64,000 nt of DNA, taken from contig CAZQSZ010000006.1 of the NCBI GenBank assembly GCA_964596345.1, positions 343,701 through 407,700 on the forward strand, in the 5' to 3' direction. This stretch comes from CADEDV01 sp964596345 (GTDB taxonomy: Bacteria; Bacteroidota; Bacteroidia; Chitinophagales; Chitinophagaceae). Shown one piece after another: positions 44,095-51,892 of the stretch. Below the pieces are notes generated by a model. It worked only from the letters and a program-made list of their open reading frames with translations. It was not told where the DNA came from and made no database searches. The position numbers were made by a program, and so were the translations under genes. Every line of letters starts with the position of its first letter. Positions within the stretch are counted from its first letter, which is position 1.

Positions 44095-44340
44095 TCAAAA
44101 AGGCAGAACATAGTATTCTGTATAAATCATAAACTTTCTGCCTACCAGCCCTTTTTTTAAAGTGAGGTAGCTTATCCGCTTACCCGAAACGGGCAGCCGG
44201 TAAGTAAGCTGGCCCTGGTAGATTATCGTTTTTAGTTTTACCGGTTCCTGACCTTCCCTCAACAGCCATGCATTTCTTACATCTTCCAGTCCAATACAGT
44301 ACTTTGGATGAAAATATTTAATACAAACAGGGATACGCAT
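44095..44340 (-). CDS. Small hypothetical protein
   Basis: 81-residue frame (MRIPVCIKYFHPKYC at the start, TEYYVLPF at the end), basic and without signal peptide or membrane segment. The sequence VRNAWLLREGQEPVKLKTII is plausible as protein and its base composition resembles the neighbouring core genes, which supports coding. It lies between the M14 gene and the AT-rich cassette region. No family recognised. Confidence 0.45.
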   Translation of the reverse strand: MRIPVCIKYFHPKYCIGLEDVRNAWLLREGQEPVKLKTIIYQGQLTYRLPVSGKRISYLTLKKGLVGRKFMIYTEYYVLPF

Positions 44341-44352
44341 TTTAAATTGTTT

Positions 44353-44396
44353 CTGGCATAAAATTTATAATGATTATCAATATAAAACTATGCCAG
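44353..44396. repeat. CTGGCATA/TATGCCAG inverted repeat left of cassette 1
   Basis: Perfect 8-base inverted repeat (44353-44360 with 44389-44396) around an AT-rich 28-base loop, about 20 bases before the left terminal repeat of the first cassette-like unit. It could be the remains of a preceding recombination site. Confidence 0.4.
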
Positions 44397-44415
44397 CAGT
44401 GTCATATATTTACGT

Positions 44416-44430
44416 GTTGCCTGCAATAGT
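44416..44430 (+). repeat. Unit 1 left terminal repeat
   Basis: GTTGCCTGCAATAGT, 17 bases before the ATG of the gene at 44448. Shares the pattern GTTnnnnGCAAT with the left repeat of unit 2. Confidence 0.7.
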
Positions 44431-44447
44431 AACAGACCCTACAAACT

Positions 44448-45332
44448 ATGAGTTACGATTTATATTTCTACAAGTCAAAAGGGACAAATCTCTCAGAAAA
44501 ACAGATTGCAATTTATTTGACAGAGAATTTGACTCCTGAAAATGAAAATGGCAAACAATGGTTTTACGAGAACCAAGACACAGAAGTTTATTTTTCATTT
44601 GACCAGAACGAACCCGAAGACGACCCTGAAAGCATAGAATTGTACGAAAGCTTCAAGGACTTTGACAATACACATTTCTCTTTCAACTTAAACTTTATGC
44701 GGCCGTGCTTTTTCGGATTAGAAGCATTTCAGTTTGTTGAGAAATTTATGGCAGACCTAAATTTATCAGTATTCAATCCACAATCAGCTTCAGAAAATCC
44801 GTACAAACCAACAAAAGATGAATTGTTTGAAAACTGGAACAAAACAAATTTGTGGTCAAGTTCTGACCACTTTGACAAAACTCAATCTTGTTATATAGCG
44901 ACAGACAAATCAAACAAAATCTGGAATTACAATTATAATAGAAGTCGGTTACAAAATGAATTAGGTGACCAATACTTTGTTCCAAAAATATTTTTCTTTA
45001 AGACCAAGCAAACAAACGAAGTTATAACAGTTACAAGCTGGACAGAGCATATTCCATGCGTAATTCCGCCTGCTGATTATTTTCTATTGACAAGACAATA
45101 CAAAAAATTATTTAGAACTGTCAAAGACAATATTTTGGTTTCGGGGCAAACCATTCATAGTAATTTTGGTTCAGACTTTGACGAATTTGAATTTCCAGAA
45201 TGTAAAATCATACTTCCGAGTAACGCAGCTAAATTAAAGGACAAATTCAATTCGCTAAAAGCAGAGCAAACACTTGCAGATTTTGCTGAAAGGCTACCAA
45301 TGGAAAATTTGTACAATGCCAAACCCGACTAA
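44448..45332 (+). CDS. Unknown protein in cassette-like unit 1
   Basis: 294 residues beginning MSYDLYFYKSKG, without signal peptide or membrane segment. It is rich in Asn, Asp, Glu, Phe and Tyr, with an acidic stretch near 60-75 (DQNEPEDDPESIELYE) and aromatic segments (HFSFNLNFMRPCFFGLEAFQFVEKFM). The gene is clearly more AT-rich than its neighbours and uses A/T-ending codons, indicating transfer. I recognise no family and no catalytic motif. It fills one unit bounded by a 15-base inverted repeat, with the right repeat starting one base after the stop. The intact frame argues for selection. Confidence 0.75.
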   Translation: MSYDLYFYKSKGTNLSEKQIAIYLTENLTPENENGKQWFYENQDTEVYFSFDQNEPEDDPESIELYESFKDFDNTHFSFNLNFMRPCFFGLEAFQFVEKFMADLNLSVFNPQSASENPYKPTKDELFENWNKTNLWSSSDHFDKTQSCYIATDKSNKIWNYNYNRSRLQNELGDQYFVPKIFFFKTKQTNEVITVTSWTEHIPCVIPPADYFLLTRQYKKLFRTVKDNILVSGQTIHSNFGSDFDEFEFPECKIILPSNAAKLKDKFNSLKAEQTLADFAERLPMENLYNAKPD

Positions 45333-45333
45333 A

Positions 45334-45348
45334 ACTACTGCAGGCAAC
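45334..45348 (-). repeat. Unit 1 right terminal repeat
   Basis: ACTACTGCAGGCAAC, reverse complement of the left repeat at 44416-44430 apart from one base. Shares the ACTAC...AAC pattern with the right repeat of unit 2. Confidence 0.7.
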
Positions 45349-45534
45349 AGGCAGTTTTGCGTCAGCAGTGCTGACGGGGTCAAGCCCCAGCTTTTGTACT
45401 ACTATCGGCTACATATCGAGCTTGACCCAACACGGATGAACAATAGAATATGTTCTCATCTTTTGTAACTTTAATCAACAGCAGTTCCGGGCAGGACATT
45501 TTACAAATGCCCTGCCGAACGCAAAGCTGTAACC
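45349..45534. repeat. Hairpin-rich spacer between the two cassette-like units (attC-like)
   Basis: Contains the perfect hairpin CGTCAGC-agt-GCTGACG (45360-45376) and a 9-base perfect inverted repeat GGGTCAAGC (45377-45385) with GCTTGACCC (45420-45428). It also contains a 12-base stem with one mismatch, GGCAGGACATTT (45490-45501) with AAATGCCCTGCC (45505-45516). It lies between an AAC end and a GTT start, the polarity of an attC site. No coding frame is credible. Confidence 0.6.
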
Positions 45535-45547
45535 GTTAGCGGCAATG
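45535..45547 (+). repeat. Unit 2 left terminal repeat
   Basis: GTTAGCGGCAATG, 16 bases before the ATG at 45564. The first 8 bases are perfectly complementary to 46262-46269. Confidence 0.7.
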
Positions 45548-45563
45548 TTAATTGACCATACCA

Positions 45564-46238
45564 ATGAACAAAGAATTCTTCATAAAACAACTTGACGAAA
45601 TCATTCGCGACTTCAACTTGATAAAGTCGAAAGCTAAATATGATGACCTTTCAGGTAATATACATGACGAAGAGTTAACTGCAACTTTGACTAAATCAAA
45701 AGCAGCAACAGCAAGGATAGTTGGTAGTAATTCTGAATATTACAAAGACATTGATGCAGTTCTTAAAAAGACGAATATTCATGAAGGCACGAAACTCAAA
45801 CTTGTAATAGGAACTATAATAGCTTTAAAGAGTGATTTACAAAACGATTACTTAAAATCTTTTAGTGACATTGTACAATCCGAAGTTTTCTCCGACTATT
45901 TGGAAATGGCGGAACACCTATTAAAGGAGGGTTATAAAGACCCAGCTGCTGTTCTTATGGGTTCGACATTAGAAGTGCATCTTAGAGAATTGTGTATTAG
46001 TAATAACATTGACATAGGTGTATTAAATAGTAAAGGAGTGACAATTCCTAAAAAAGCTGACGTTATGAATTCTGACTTAGCTAAAGCCAGTATTTACTCT
46101 TCTGCCTATCAAAAGCAAGTAACTGCATGGCTTGGATTGAGAAATTCTGCCGCTCATGGAAAATACTCCGACTATAAAGCTGAAGAAGTTTCTTTGATGC
46201 TTCAAGGTATTAGGCAGTTTATTTTGGCGACAAAATAA
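45564..46238 (+). CDS. HEPN-like protein in cassette-like unit 2
   Basis: 224 residues from ATG 45564 (MNKEFFIKQLDEIIRDF); a TTG four codons upstream is not needed. Mostly helical. The C-terminal part, AAVLMGSTLEVHLREL followed by AWLGLRNSAAHGKYSDY, has the HEPN signature R-x4-H (R193, H198) after a helix typical of HEPN/Abi-C-like RNases. HEPN proteins are often toxins or antiphage effectors, but no antitoxin such as an MNT gene is adjacent. AT-rich relative to the surrounding genome. The HEPN assignment rests on motif and helix context only. Confidence 0.75.
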   Translation: MNKEFFIKQLDEIIRDFNLIKSKAKYDDLSGNIHDEELTATLTKSKAATARIVGSNSEYYKDIDAVLKKTNIHEGTKLKLVIGTIIALKSDLQNDYLKSFSDIVQSEVFSDYLEMAEHLLKEGYKDPAAVLMGSTLEVHLRELCISNNIDIGVLNSKGVTIPKKADVMNSDLAKASIYSSAYQKQVTAWLGLRNSAAHGKYSDYKAEEVSLMLQGIRQFILATK

Positions 46239-46256
46239 TTTGTTTCGATAAGACTT

Positions 46257-46269
46257 CACTACCGCTAAC
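46257..46269 (-). repeat. Unit 2 right terminal repeat
   Basis: CACTACCGCTAAC, inverted copy of 45535-45547. Normal-composition chromosome resumes 36 bases later with the DUF1801 gene. Confidence 0.7.
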
Positions 46270-46304
46270 ATGAACTATGTAAAAATTTCTTCAAAACATC
46301 TCCT

Positions 46305-46709
46305 ATGGGTAAATTAGCAATCATTAAAACCCAACCCACTTCTTCCAGTGTAACTGGTTTTATCGACAGCATCGCCGATGAACAAAAACGGAAAGACAGT
46401 TATGTGATCCTTCAGCTGATGGAAAAAGCCACGAAGGAAAAACCGGCGATGTGGGGCAGCTCCATGATCGGTTTTGGCAAGCTGGTTTATAAAAGTCCTG
46501 CCACCGGCCGCGAAGTGGAATGGTTCCGGATCGGCTTTTCACCCCGCAAAACAAACCTGTCGCTTCACCTGATGCATATGGAACGCCATGCAGAAGCACT
46601 GGCTCAATTGGGCAAGCACAAAACCGGCCGGGGTTGTTTATACATCAGCAAACTGGAAGACATCAACCTGGCTGTTCTAAAAAAAATAATCACAGCCGCC
46701 GCTAAATAA
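46305..46709 (+). CDS. DUF1801-family protein
   Basis: 134-residue cytoplasmic protein of the DUF1801 (YdhG-like) family. Characteristic segments are SSVTGFIDSIADEQKRKDSYVILQLMEKATKEKPAMWGSSMIGFGKLVYK, then WFRIGFSPRKTNLSLHLM, and the C-terminal GRGCLYISKLEDINLAVLKKII. The function is unknown; the fold is related to frataxin-like or YdeI proteins. An SRPBCC gene follows after 14 bases and the two are probably co-transcribed, a frequent pairing. Confidence 0.88.
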   Translation: MGKLAIIKTQPTSSSVTGFIDSIADEQKRKDSYVILQLMEKATKEKPAMWGSSMIGFGKLVYKSPATGREVEWFRIGFSPRKTNLSLHLMHMERHAEALAQLGKHKTGRGCLYISKLEDINLAVLKKIITAAAK

Positions 46710-46723
46710 AACAACAACACAGC

Positions 46724-47185
46724 ATGACAGATATTCTTTCCGCATTACCCGGCTGTGAAATCTGCAGTACAAGAATTGTGCAGGCCGCCCGGAAGACCGT
46801 GTTCAAAGCCTGGACCGATCCGGCACATCTGCAAAACTGGTGGGGGCCCGCCGGTTTCAGCAATACCTTTCACCGGTTTGACCTGCGGCCCGGTGGCCGC
46901 TGGCTGTTTACCATGCACGGACCGGAAAAAGGGAATTATGAAAATGAATGTGAGTTTATAAAAATTGATCCTCCATCTCTTGTGGTGTGGCAACGTATTT
47001 CCAAACCCATTTTCCGGGTGGTTGCCCGCTTTGAAGAAGTGACCGCCGGTGAAACAAAAGTTGTTTTCAAAATGCTGTTCGATACTGCTGCTGAATGCAA
47101 CAAACTAAAACCATTTGTAGTAGACAAGAACGAAGAAAATTTTGACCGGCTTGAAGCAGAGCTGGCCAAAATGGTATCCGGGTGA
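46724..47185 (+). CDS. SRPBCC (AHSA1/START-like) domain protein
   Basis: 153 residues forming one AHSA1-type ligand-binding domain: ARKTVFKAWTDPAHLQNWWGPAGFSNTFHRFDLRPGGRWLFTMHGPEKGNYENECEF is the family pattern, ending with a C-terminal helix (FDRLEAELAKMV). Such proteins bind hydrophobic ligands or act as small polyketide cyclases or co-chaperones; the ligand is unknown here. It lies 14 bases after the DUF1801 gene and ends at a terminator shared with the convergent katG. Confidence 0.88.
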   Translation: MTDILSALPGCEICSTRIVQAARKTVFKAWTDPAHLQNWWGPAGFSNTFHRFDLRPGGRWLFTMHGPEKGNYENECEFIKIDPPSLVVWQRISKPIFRVVARFEEVTAGETKVVFKMLFDTAAECNKLKPFVVDKNEENFDRLEAELAKMVSG

Positions 47186-47200
47186 AATAATTTCCTTTAC

Positions 47201-47232
47201 AAAAAAAGGCAGCCTGTTGACAGGCTGCCCTT
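47201..47232 (-). terminator. Terminator between SRPBCC gene and katG
   Basis: Perfect 9-base stem (47208-47216 with 47221-47229, arms GGCAGCCTG/CAGGCTGCC), TTGA loop. The plus-strand A-run 47201-47207 gives a U tract for the katG transcript, so it mainly terminates katG. Confidence 0.9.
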
Positions 47233-47253
47233 TGTACCCTATCAAAACCTTAA

Positions 47254-49479
47254 TTAAGCTAAGTCAAAACGATCCAGGTTCATCACCTTCGTCCATGCCG
47301 CTACAAAGTCTTTCACGAATTTTTCTTTGGCATCACTGCAGGCATACACTTCAGCAATAGCTCTTAGTTCGGAGTTGGAACCAAAGATGAGATCAGCACG
47401 GGTGGCAGTCCATTTCACAGCGCCTGTTTTACGATCCGTACCCATGAAACCCTGCTGCACAGGATCAGCAGCTTTCCAGGTGGTATTCATATCAAGCAGG
47501 TTCACAAAGAAATCATTGCTGAGTGTTCCCGGTGTCTGGGTAAACACACCATGTGCTGATCCGTTATAGTTTGTATTCAGCACCCGCATACCTCCCACCA
47601 GCACGGTAAGTTCAGGTGCGGTGAGTGTTAAGAGCTGTGCTTTATCCACCAGCATTTCTTCGGCCGTGGTGGCAGAACGTTTCATATTAAAGTAATTGCG
47701 GAAACCATCAGCAGCCGGTTCAAGCACTGCAAATGATTCCACATCGGTTTGCTCCTGTGCGGCATCGTTACGTCCGGGTGTGAACGGTACTGTTATGCTG
47801 ATACCTGCATTTTTAGCGGCCTGCTCAATAGCTGCCGATCCGCCCAATACGATAAGATCAGCCAAAGAAACTTTTTTAGTCCCTGCTGCACTGTTGAAAG
47901 CCATTTGAATGCCTTCCAGTGTTTGCAGCACTTTCGCCAGTTGCGCCGGGTTATTTACTTCCCAGTTTTTCTGCGGGGCTAAACGAATACGGGCACCATT
48001 GGCACCACCCCGTTTATCAGAACCCCGGAACGTGGAAGCGGAAGCCCAGGCGGTGGACACCAGTTCAGAAACAGAAAGTCCTGACGCCAGTATTTTAGTT
48101 TTCAGGGAAGCGATGTCTGCTTCATCGATCAATGTATAGGTAACAGCCGGGATCGGATCTTGCCAGATCAGTTCTTCTTTGGGAACTTCCGGACCGAGAT
48201 AACGGGACACGGGGCCCATATCACGGTGAGTGAGTTTGAACCAGGCACGGGCAAATGCATCTGCAAACTCATCCGGGTTTTCAAAGAAGTGCCGGGAAAT
48301 CTTTTCGTAAGCTGGGTCCATGCGCAGGGCCAAATCAGTAGTCAGCATCATCGGTGCATGACGCTTGGAAGGATCATGCGCATCCGGTACTGTTCCTGCA
48401 CCCATGCCATGTTTGGGTTGCCATTGATGAGCACCTGCCGGGCTCTTGGTCAGTTCCCATTCATAACCAAAGAGGTTCCAGAAAAAGTTATTGCTCCATT
48501 TGGTGGGTGTGGTGGTCCAGGTTACTTCCAAACCACTGGTGATGGTATCTGCACCATGGCCGGTGCCAAATGAGTTTTTCCAGCCGAGCCCCTGTTCTTC
48601 AATACCGGCTGCAGCAGGTTCCTTGCCTACATATTTACCGGGATCAGCAGCGCCATGTGTTTTACCGAATGTATGTCCGCCTGCGATCAATGCCACGGTT
48701 TCATAATCGTTCATCGCCATGCGGCCAAAGGTTTCCCGGATGTCGCGGGCAGCAGCCAGCGGGTCAGGATTACCGTTAGGCCCTTCCGGGTTTACATAGA
48801 TCAATCCCATTTGAACCGCTGCTAAAGGATTCTCCAGGTCACGGTCACCGCTGTAGCGTTTGTCATCTAACCATGTTTTTTCAGAACCCCAATACACATC
48901 TTCTTCGGGTTCCCACACATCTTCCCGTCCACCGCCAAAGCCAAAGGTTTTTAAACCCATAGATTCGAGGGCACAGTTTCCGGCCAGTATCATCAGGTCG
49001 GCCCAGGAAATTTTTCTTCCGTATTTCTGTTTGATGGGCCAGAGTAATAACCGGGCCTTATCCAGGTTCACATTATCAGGCCAGCTGTTGAGCGGTGCAA
49101 AACGTTGTGTTCCGGAACCGGCTCCTCCTCTTCCATCATGAATACGATACGTACCGGCGCTATGCCAGGCCATGCGGATAAAGAAAGGACCATAGTGGCC
49201 AAAATCGGCAGGCCACCAATCCTGGGAGTTGGTCATCAGTTCGAAAATTTCTTTTTTAACCGCTGCCAGGTCCAGGCTTTTAAATTCAGAAGCGTAGTCG
49301 AATGAATCATCCATCGGGTTCGACAACGAAGAATGCTGGCGAAGAATGTTCAGCTTTAACTGGTTGGGCCACCAGTCACGGTTGCCGGTGCCGGTGCCGG
49401 CACTTTTTTTAAGGGCACCACCGGAAAAAGGGCATTTGCTTTCACCATTCATTACGTTCGGAGATGTATTTGTTTCCAT
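47254..49479 (-). CDS. katG: Catalase-peroxidase KatG
   Basis: Bifunctional haem enzyme that removes hydrogen peroxide. 741 residues, the usual length, in two peroxidase-like halves. The distal site is R102, W105 and H106 in IRMAWHSAGTYR. GLIYVNPEGPNG supplies the Tyr and LALRMDPAYEKI the Met of the Met-Tyr-Trp adduct. GGHTFGKTHGA near residue 265-275 carries the proximal His. The C-terminal half (about 430-741) is the degenerate, non-haem copy. It is divergent from oxyR, which probably controls it; a likely promoter is at 49524-49555. Confidence 0.98.
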   Translation of the reverse strand: METNTSPNVMNGESKCPFSGGALKKSAGTGTGNRDWWPNQLKLNILRQHSSLSNPMDDSFDYASEFKSLDLAAVKKEIFELMTNSQDWWPADFGHYGPFFIRMAWHSAGTYRIHDGRGGAGSGTQRFAPLNSWPDNVNLDKARLLLWPIKQKYGRKISWADLMILAGNCALESMGLKTFGFGGGREDVWEPEEDVYWGSEKTWLDDKRYSGDRDLENPLAAVQMGLIYVNPEGPNGNPDPLAAARDIRETFGRMAMNDYETVALIAGGHTFGKTHGAADPGKYVGKEPAAAGIEEQGLGWKNSFGTGHGADTITSGLEVTWTTTPTKWSNNFFWNLFGYEWELTKSPAGAHQWQPKHGMGAGTVPDAHDPSKRHAPMMLTTDLALRMDPAYEKISRHFFENPDEFADAFARAWFKLTHRDMGPVSRYLGPEVPKEELIWQDPIPAVTYTLIDEADIASLKTKILASGLSVSELVSTAWASASTFRGSDKRGGANGARIRLAPQKNWEVNNPAQLAKVLQTLEGIQMAFNSAAGTKKVSLADLIVLGGSAAIEQAAKNAGISITVPFTPGRNDAAQEQTDVESFAVLEPAADGFRNYFNMKRSATTAEEMLVDKAQLLTLTAPELTVLVGGMRVLNTNYNGSAHGVFTQTPGTLSNDFFVNLLDMNTTWKAADPVQQGFMGTDRKTGAVKWTATRADLIFGSNSELRAIAEVYACSDAKEKFVKDFVAAWTKVMNLDRFDLA

Positions 49480-49523
49480 GTTTAATCGGTTTGTTTTTAG
49501 TTGTAATTAATCCTTTCCGGTGG

Positions 49524-49555
49524 CAATTTTACCAGCAAATCGTTAATAAATCAAA
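49524..49555 (-). promoter_or_regulatory. Candidate katG promoter
   Basis: On the minus strand TTTG (49555-49552), 20 bases, then TAAAATTG (49531-49524), one mismatch from TAnnTTTG. The -33 part overlaps the palindrome AATCAAATTGATT (49549-49561), a plausible regulator-binding site between katG and oxyR. Confidence 0.45.
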
Positions 49556-49588
49556 TTGATTATTTTTATAAAGATATAAGCAAATTCT

Positions 49589-50524
49589 ATGACACTGACT
49601 CAACTGGAATACATCGTGGCGCTGGACAGTTACCGGCATTTTGTCCTCGCTTCTGAGAAATGTTTCGTTACCCAGCCCACCCTCAGCATGCAGATCCAAA
49701 AGCTGGAAGAAGAACTGGGCGTAAAGATCTTTGACCGCACCAAGCAACCGGTGATCCCGACTGAAATCGGCACCAGCATCATTGCCCAGGCCCGTATTGT
49801 GCTGCGGGATGCCGGGATGATCCGCCAGGTAATTGCTGAACAAAAAGATATTATGACCGGTGAGCTCCGAATTGGTATCATCCCCACCATTGCGCCTTAC
49901 CTGTTGCCACCGCTGTTTAAGAACATTCGTGAAAAATATCCGCAGGTAAAACTGGTGGTCCGGGAAATTATTACCGAAGAAATCGTGCAGGAATTAAAAA
50001 ACAACCGGCTGGATTGCGGTATCGTGGTTACGCCATTGAAAGATTCCTCTATTAAAGAAGATATCCTGTTCTATGAAGAGCTGTTTGTGTATGTTTCAAA
50101 AACCAATGCCCTCTACGATAAAAAATATGTATTACCGACCGAGATCGATCCGGACCAGCTCTGGCTCTTAGAAGAAGGACATTGTTTCCGGTCACAGATC
50201 TTAAATCTCTGTGAACTGCAAAAATTTTCCGGCCTCCATTTTAAGTATGAGACCGGTAATATTGAGACGCTAAAAAGAATGGTGGATAAAAGCGATGGCA
50301 TCACCATCCTGCCGGAACTTGCGGTGATGGAATTTACCAAACCCCAGTTGAAACTGGTGAAAAAGCTGAAAGAACCCAGCCCGGCCCGGGAAGTGAGCCT
50401 GGTGACTCATCGTGATCACCTGAAGACAAAGCTTATCAAAACATTGAAAGAAGAGATCCTGGCCATTGTACCAAAACCGATGCAAAAACTGAACAGGAAG
50501 AAAGTGGTGGAAATAAATTATTGA
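49589..50524 (+). CDS. oxyR: Hydrogen-peroxide-sensing LysR-family regulator OxyR
   Basis: 311-residue LysR-type regulator with N-terminal winged HTH (MTLTQLEYIVALDSYRHFVLA, then FVTQPTLSMQIQKLEEELG). The effector domain carries C199 and C208 in LLEEGHCFRSQILNLCEL. These are the two redox cysteines at exactly the E. coli OxyR numbering, so peroxide sensing through a disulfide is strongly indicated. It is divergent from katG, its expected target. Confidence 0.96.
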   Translation: MTLTQLEYIVALDSYRHFVLASEKCFVTQPTLSMQIQKLEEELGVKIFDRTKQPVIPTEIGTSIIAQARIVLRDAGMIRQVIAEQKDIMTGELRIGIIPTIAPYLLPPLFKNIREKYPQVKLVVREIITEEIVQELKNNRLDCGIVVTPLKDSSIKEDILFYEELFVYVSKTNALYDKKYVLPTEIDPDQLWLLEEGHCFRSQILNLCELQKFSGLHFKYETGNIETLKRMVDKSDGITILPELAVMEFTKPQLKLVKKLKEPSPAREVSLVTHRDHLKTKLIKTLKEEILAIVPKPMQKLNRKKVVEINY

Positions 50525-50590
50525 TAGTTAATGCTGAAGGGTAGCCGTGATTTTATCCTTTCCCGTAAACCGGCTCCGGCAGGGCCTTCG

Positions 50591-50598
50591 TATATTTG
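50591..50598 (+). promoter_or_regulatory. Candidate -7 element TATATTTG of mnmA
   Basis: Exact TAnnTTTG match 20 bases before the mnmA ATG. A -33 TTTG is not seen at the expected position. Confidence 0.45.
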
Positions 50599-50618
50599 CC
50601 CCTTGAATTGTTGTGACT

Positions 50619-51737
50619 ATGAGCAAGAAAGGAAAAGTTTTAGTGGCCATGAGCGGCGGTATCGACAGTACCGTAACAGCCCTGATGCTGCATGATGAAG
50701 GCTACGAAGTGGTGGGCATCACCATGAAAACATGGGACTATGCAGCCAGTGGCGGTGGCAAAAAAGAAACAGGGTGCTGCAATGTGGACAGTTTTAATGA
50801 TGCCCGGCAGGCAGCTGTGGAGCATGGTTTTGCACATTATATTTTAGATATCCGGGAAGAGTTTGGTGGTTTTGTGATCGAGAATTTTGTGGATGAATAC
50901 CTGGCCGGTCGCACTCCCAATCCCTGTGTGCTTTGCAATACGCATATCAAATGGAGGGCCTTATTGAAAAGGGCTGATGCGCTGGGCTGTGATTTTATTG
51001 CCACCGGCCATTATGCAAAGATCCGCCAGCATGATAACGGCCGCTACGTGGTGAGTAAAGCTATTGATGACACGAAAGACCAAAGCTATGTATTGTGGGG
51101 CCTGCAACAGGACCTGCTGAGCAGAACGCTGCTGCCGTTAGCTCCTTATAAAAAAACAGAGATCCGGCAGATGGCACTGGACTATGGCTATCCTGAACTG
51201 GCGAAAAAAAGCGAGAGCTACGAGATCTGTTTTGTACCTGATAATGATTACCGCGGCTTTCTGAAACGAAGGGTGGAAGGATTGGAAGAACGGGTGGCCG
51301 GGGGCAATTTCATTGACAAAAACGGTAAAATATTGGGCCAACACAAGGGTTATCCTTTCTATACCATCGGGCAACGCAAAGGCCTGGACATTGCACTGGG
51401 CAAACCGGTTTTTGTAACGAAGATCGATCCTGAACACAATACGGTGATGCTGGGTGATGAGGAAGACCTGGACCAGGATGAAATGATCGTGAGCAAGCTG
51501 AACCTGATCAAATACGACAGCATCACCCCCGGTATGGAAGCGGTAACCAAGATCCGGTATAAGGACAAAGGCAGCCTTTCTAATATTTATCCTGAAAACG
51601 GGACGATGAAAGTGAGATTTTACGAAAATGCCAAAGGCATTGCGCCGGGCCAGAGTGCGGTGTTCTATGAAGGAGATGATGTGCTGGGGGGAGGGATTAT
51701 ACAGTCGGGAATGTTGAGCCGAGATTCAAGCCGCTAA
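50619..51737 (+). CDS. mnmA: tRNA-specific 2-thiouridylase MnmA
   Basis: ATP-dependent enzyme that thiolates U34 of the Lys, Glu and Gln tRNAs. The start MSKKGKVLVAMSGGIDST holds the PP-loop SGGxDS. NPCVLCN and SYEICFVPDNDYRGF contain the two catalytic cysteines, and ATGHYA and KDQSYVLWGL are further family motifs. 372 residues is standard. GTG at 50613 gives an alternative start two codons earlier; the ATG was preferred. Monocistronic, with a weak terminator hairpin behind it. Confidence 0.96.
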   Translation: MSKKGKVLVAMSGGIDSTVTALMLHDEGYEVVGITMKTWDYAASGGGKKETGCCNVDSFNDARQAAVEHGFAHYILDIREEFGGFVIENFVDEYLAGRTPNPCVLCNTHIKWRALLKRADALGCDFIATGHYAKIRQHDNGRYVVSKAIDDTKDQSYVLWGLQQDLLSRTLLPLAPYKKTEIRQMALDYGYPELAKKSESYEICFVPDNDYRGFLKRRVEGLEERVAGGNFIDKNGKILGQHKGYPFYTIGQRKGLDIALGKPVFVTKIDPEHNTVMLGDEEDLDQDEMIVSKLNLIKYDSITPGMEAVTKIRYKDKGSLSNIYPENGTMKVRFYENAKGIAPGQSAVFYEGDDVLGGGIIQSGMLSRDSSR

Positions 51738-51781
51738 CGACTGAAAGTCAGGCAATAAAGCCGGTCGAAATACGTTTTAAG

Positions 51782-51812
51782 AGCGGAGAACTATGTTTCC
51801 CCGCTTTTTGTT
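51782..51812 (+). terminator. Weak terminator after mnmA
   Basis: AGCGG-a-GAA (51782-51790) pairs imperfectly with TTTCCCCGCT (51796-51805), followed by a T-rich run. The stem is interrupted, so the call is tentative. Confidence 0.45.
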
Positions 51813-51892
51813 TTTATTTTTGAGCAACGACCGGCCCCTGATAACTGTCTGACTTAATAAATGTTGTATCCGTCAATATAGAAAAACCACTT

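Larger units (their letters stand above)
44416..46269 (+). mobile_element. Two integron-cassette-like units with GTT...AAC terminal inverted repeats
   Basis: Unit 1 is bounded by GTTGCCTGCAATAGT (44416-44430) and its inverted copy ACTACTGCAGGCAAC (45334-45348; 14 of 15 bases complementary). Unit 2 is bounded by GTTAGCGGCAATG (45535-45547) and CACTACCGCTAAC (46257-46269; 11 of 13, differences are transitions). Each holds one gene on the plus strand, with the right repeat close behind the stop. A hairpin-rich spacer lies between the units. In integrons a cassette's 5' end is complementary to its own 3' AAC-containing box in just this way. The internal boxes deviate from the canonical RYYYAAC/GTTRRRY, and no integrase is seen. 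Confidence 0.5.

Noticed and set aside
44416..46269. Confident call of a classical integron
   Set aside because: No integrase gene and the terminal boxes do not fit canonical RYYYAAC/GTTRRRY, so only cassette-like is claimed.
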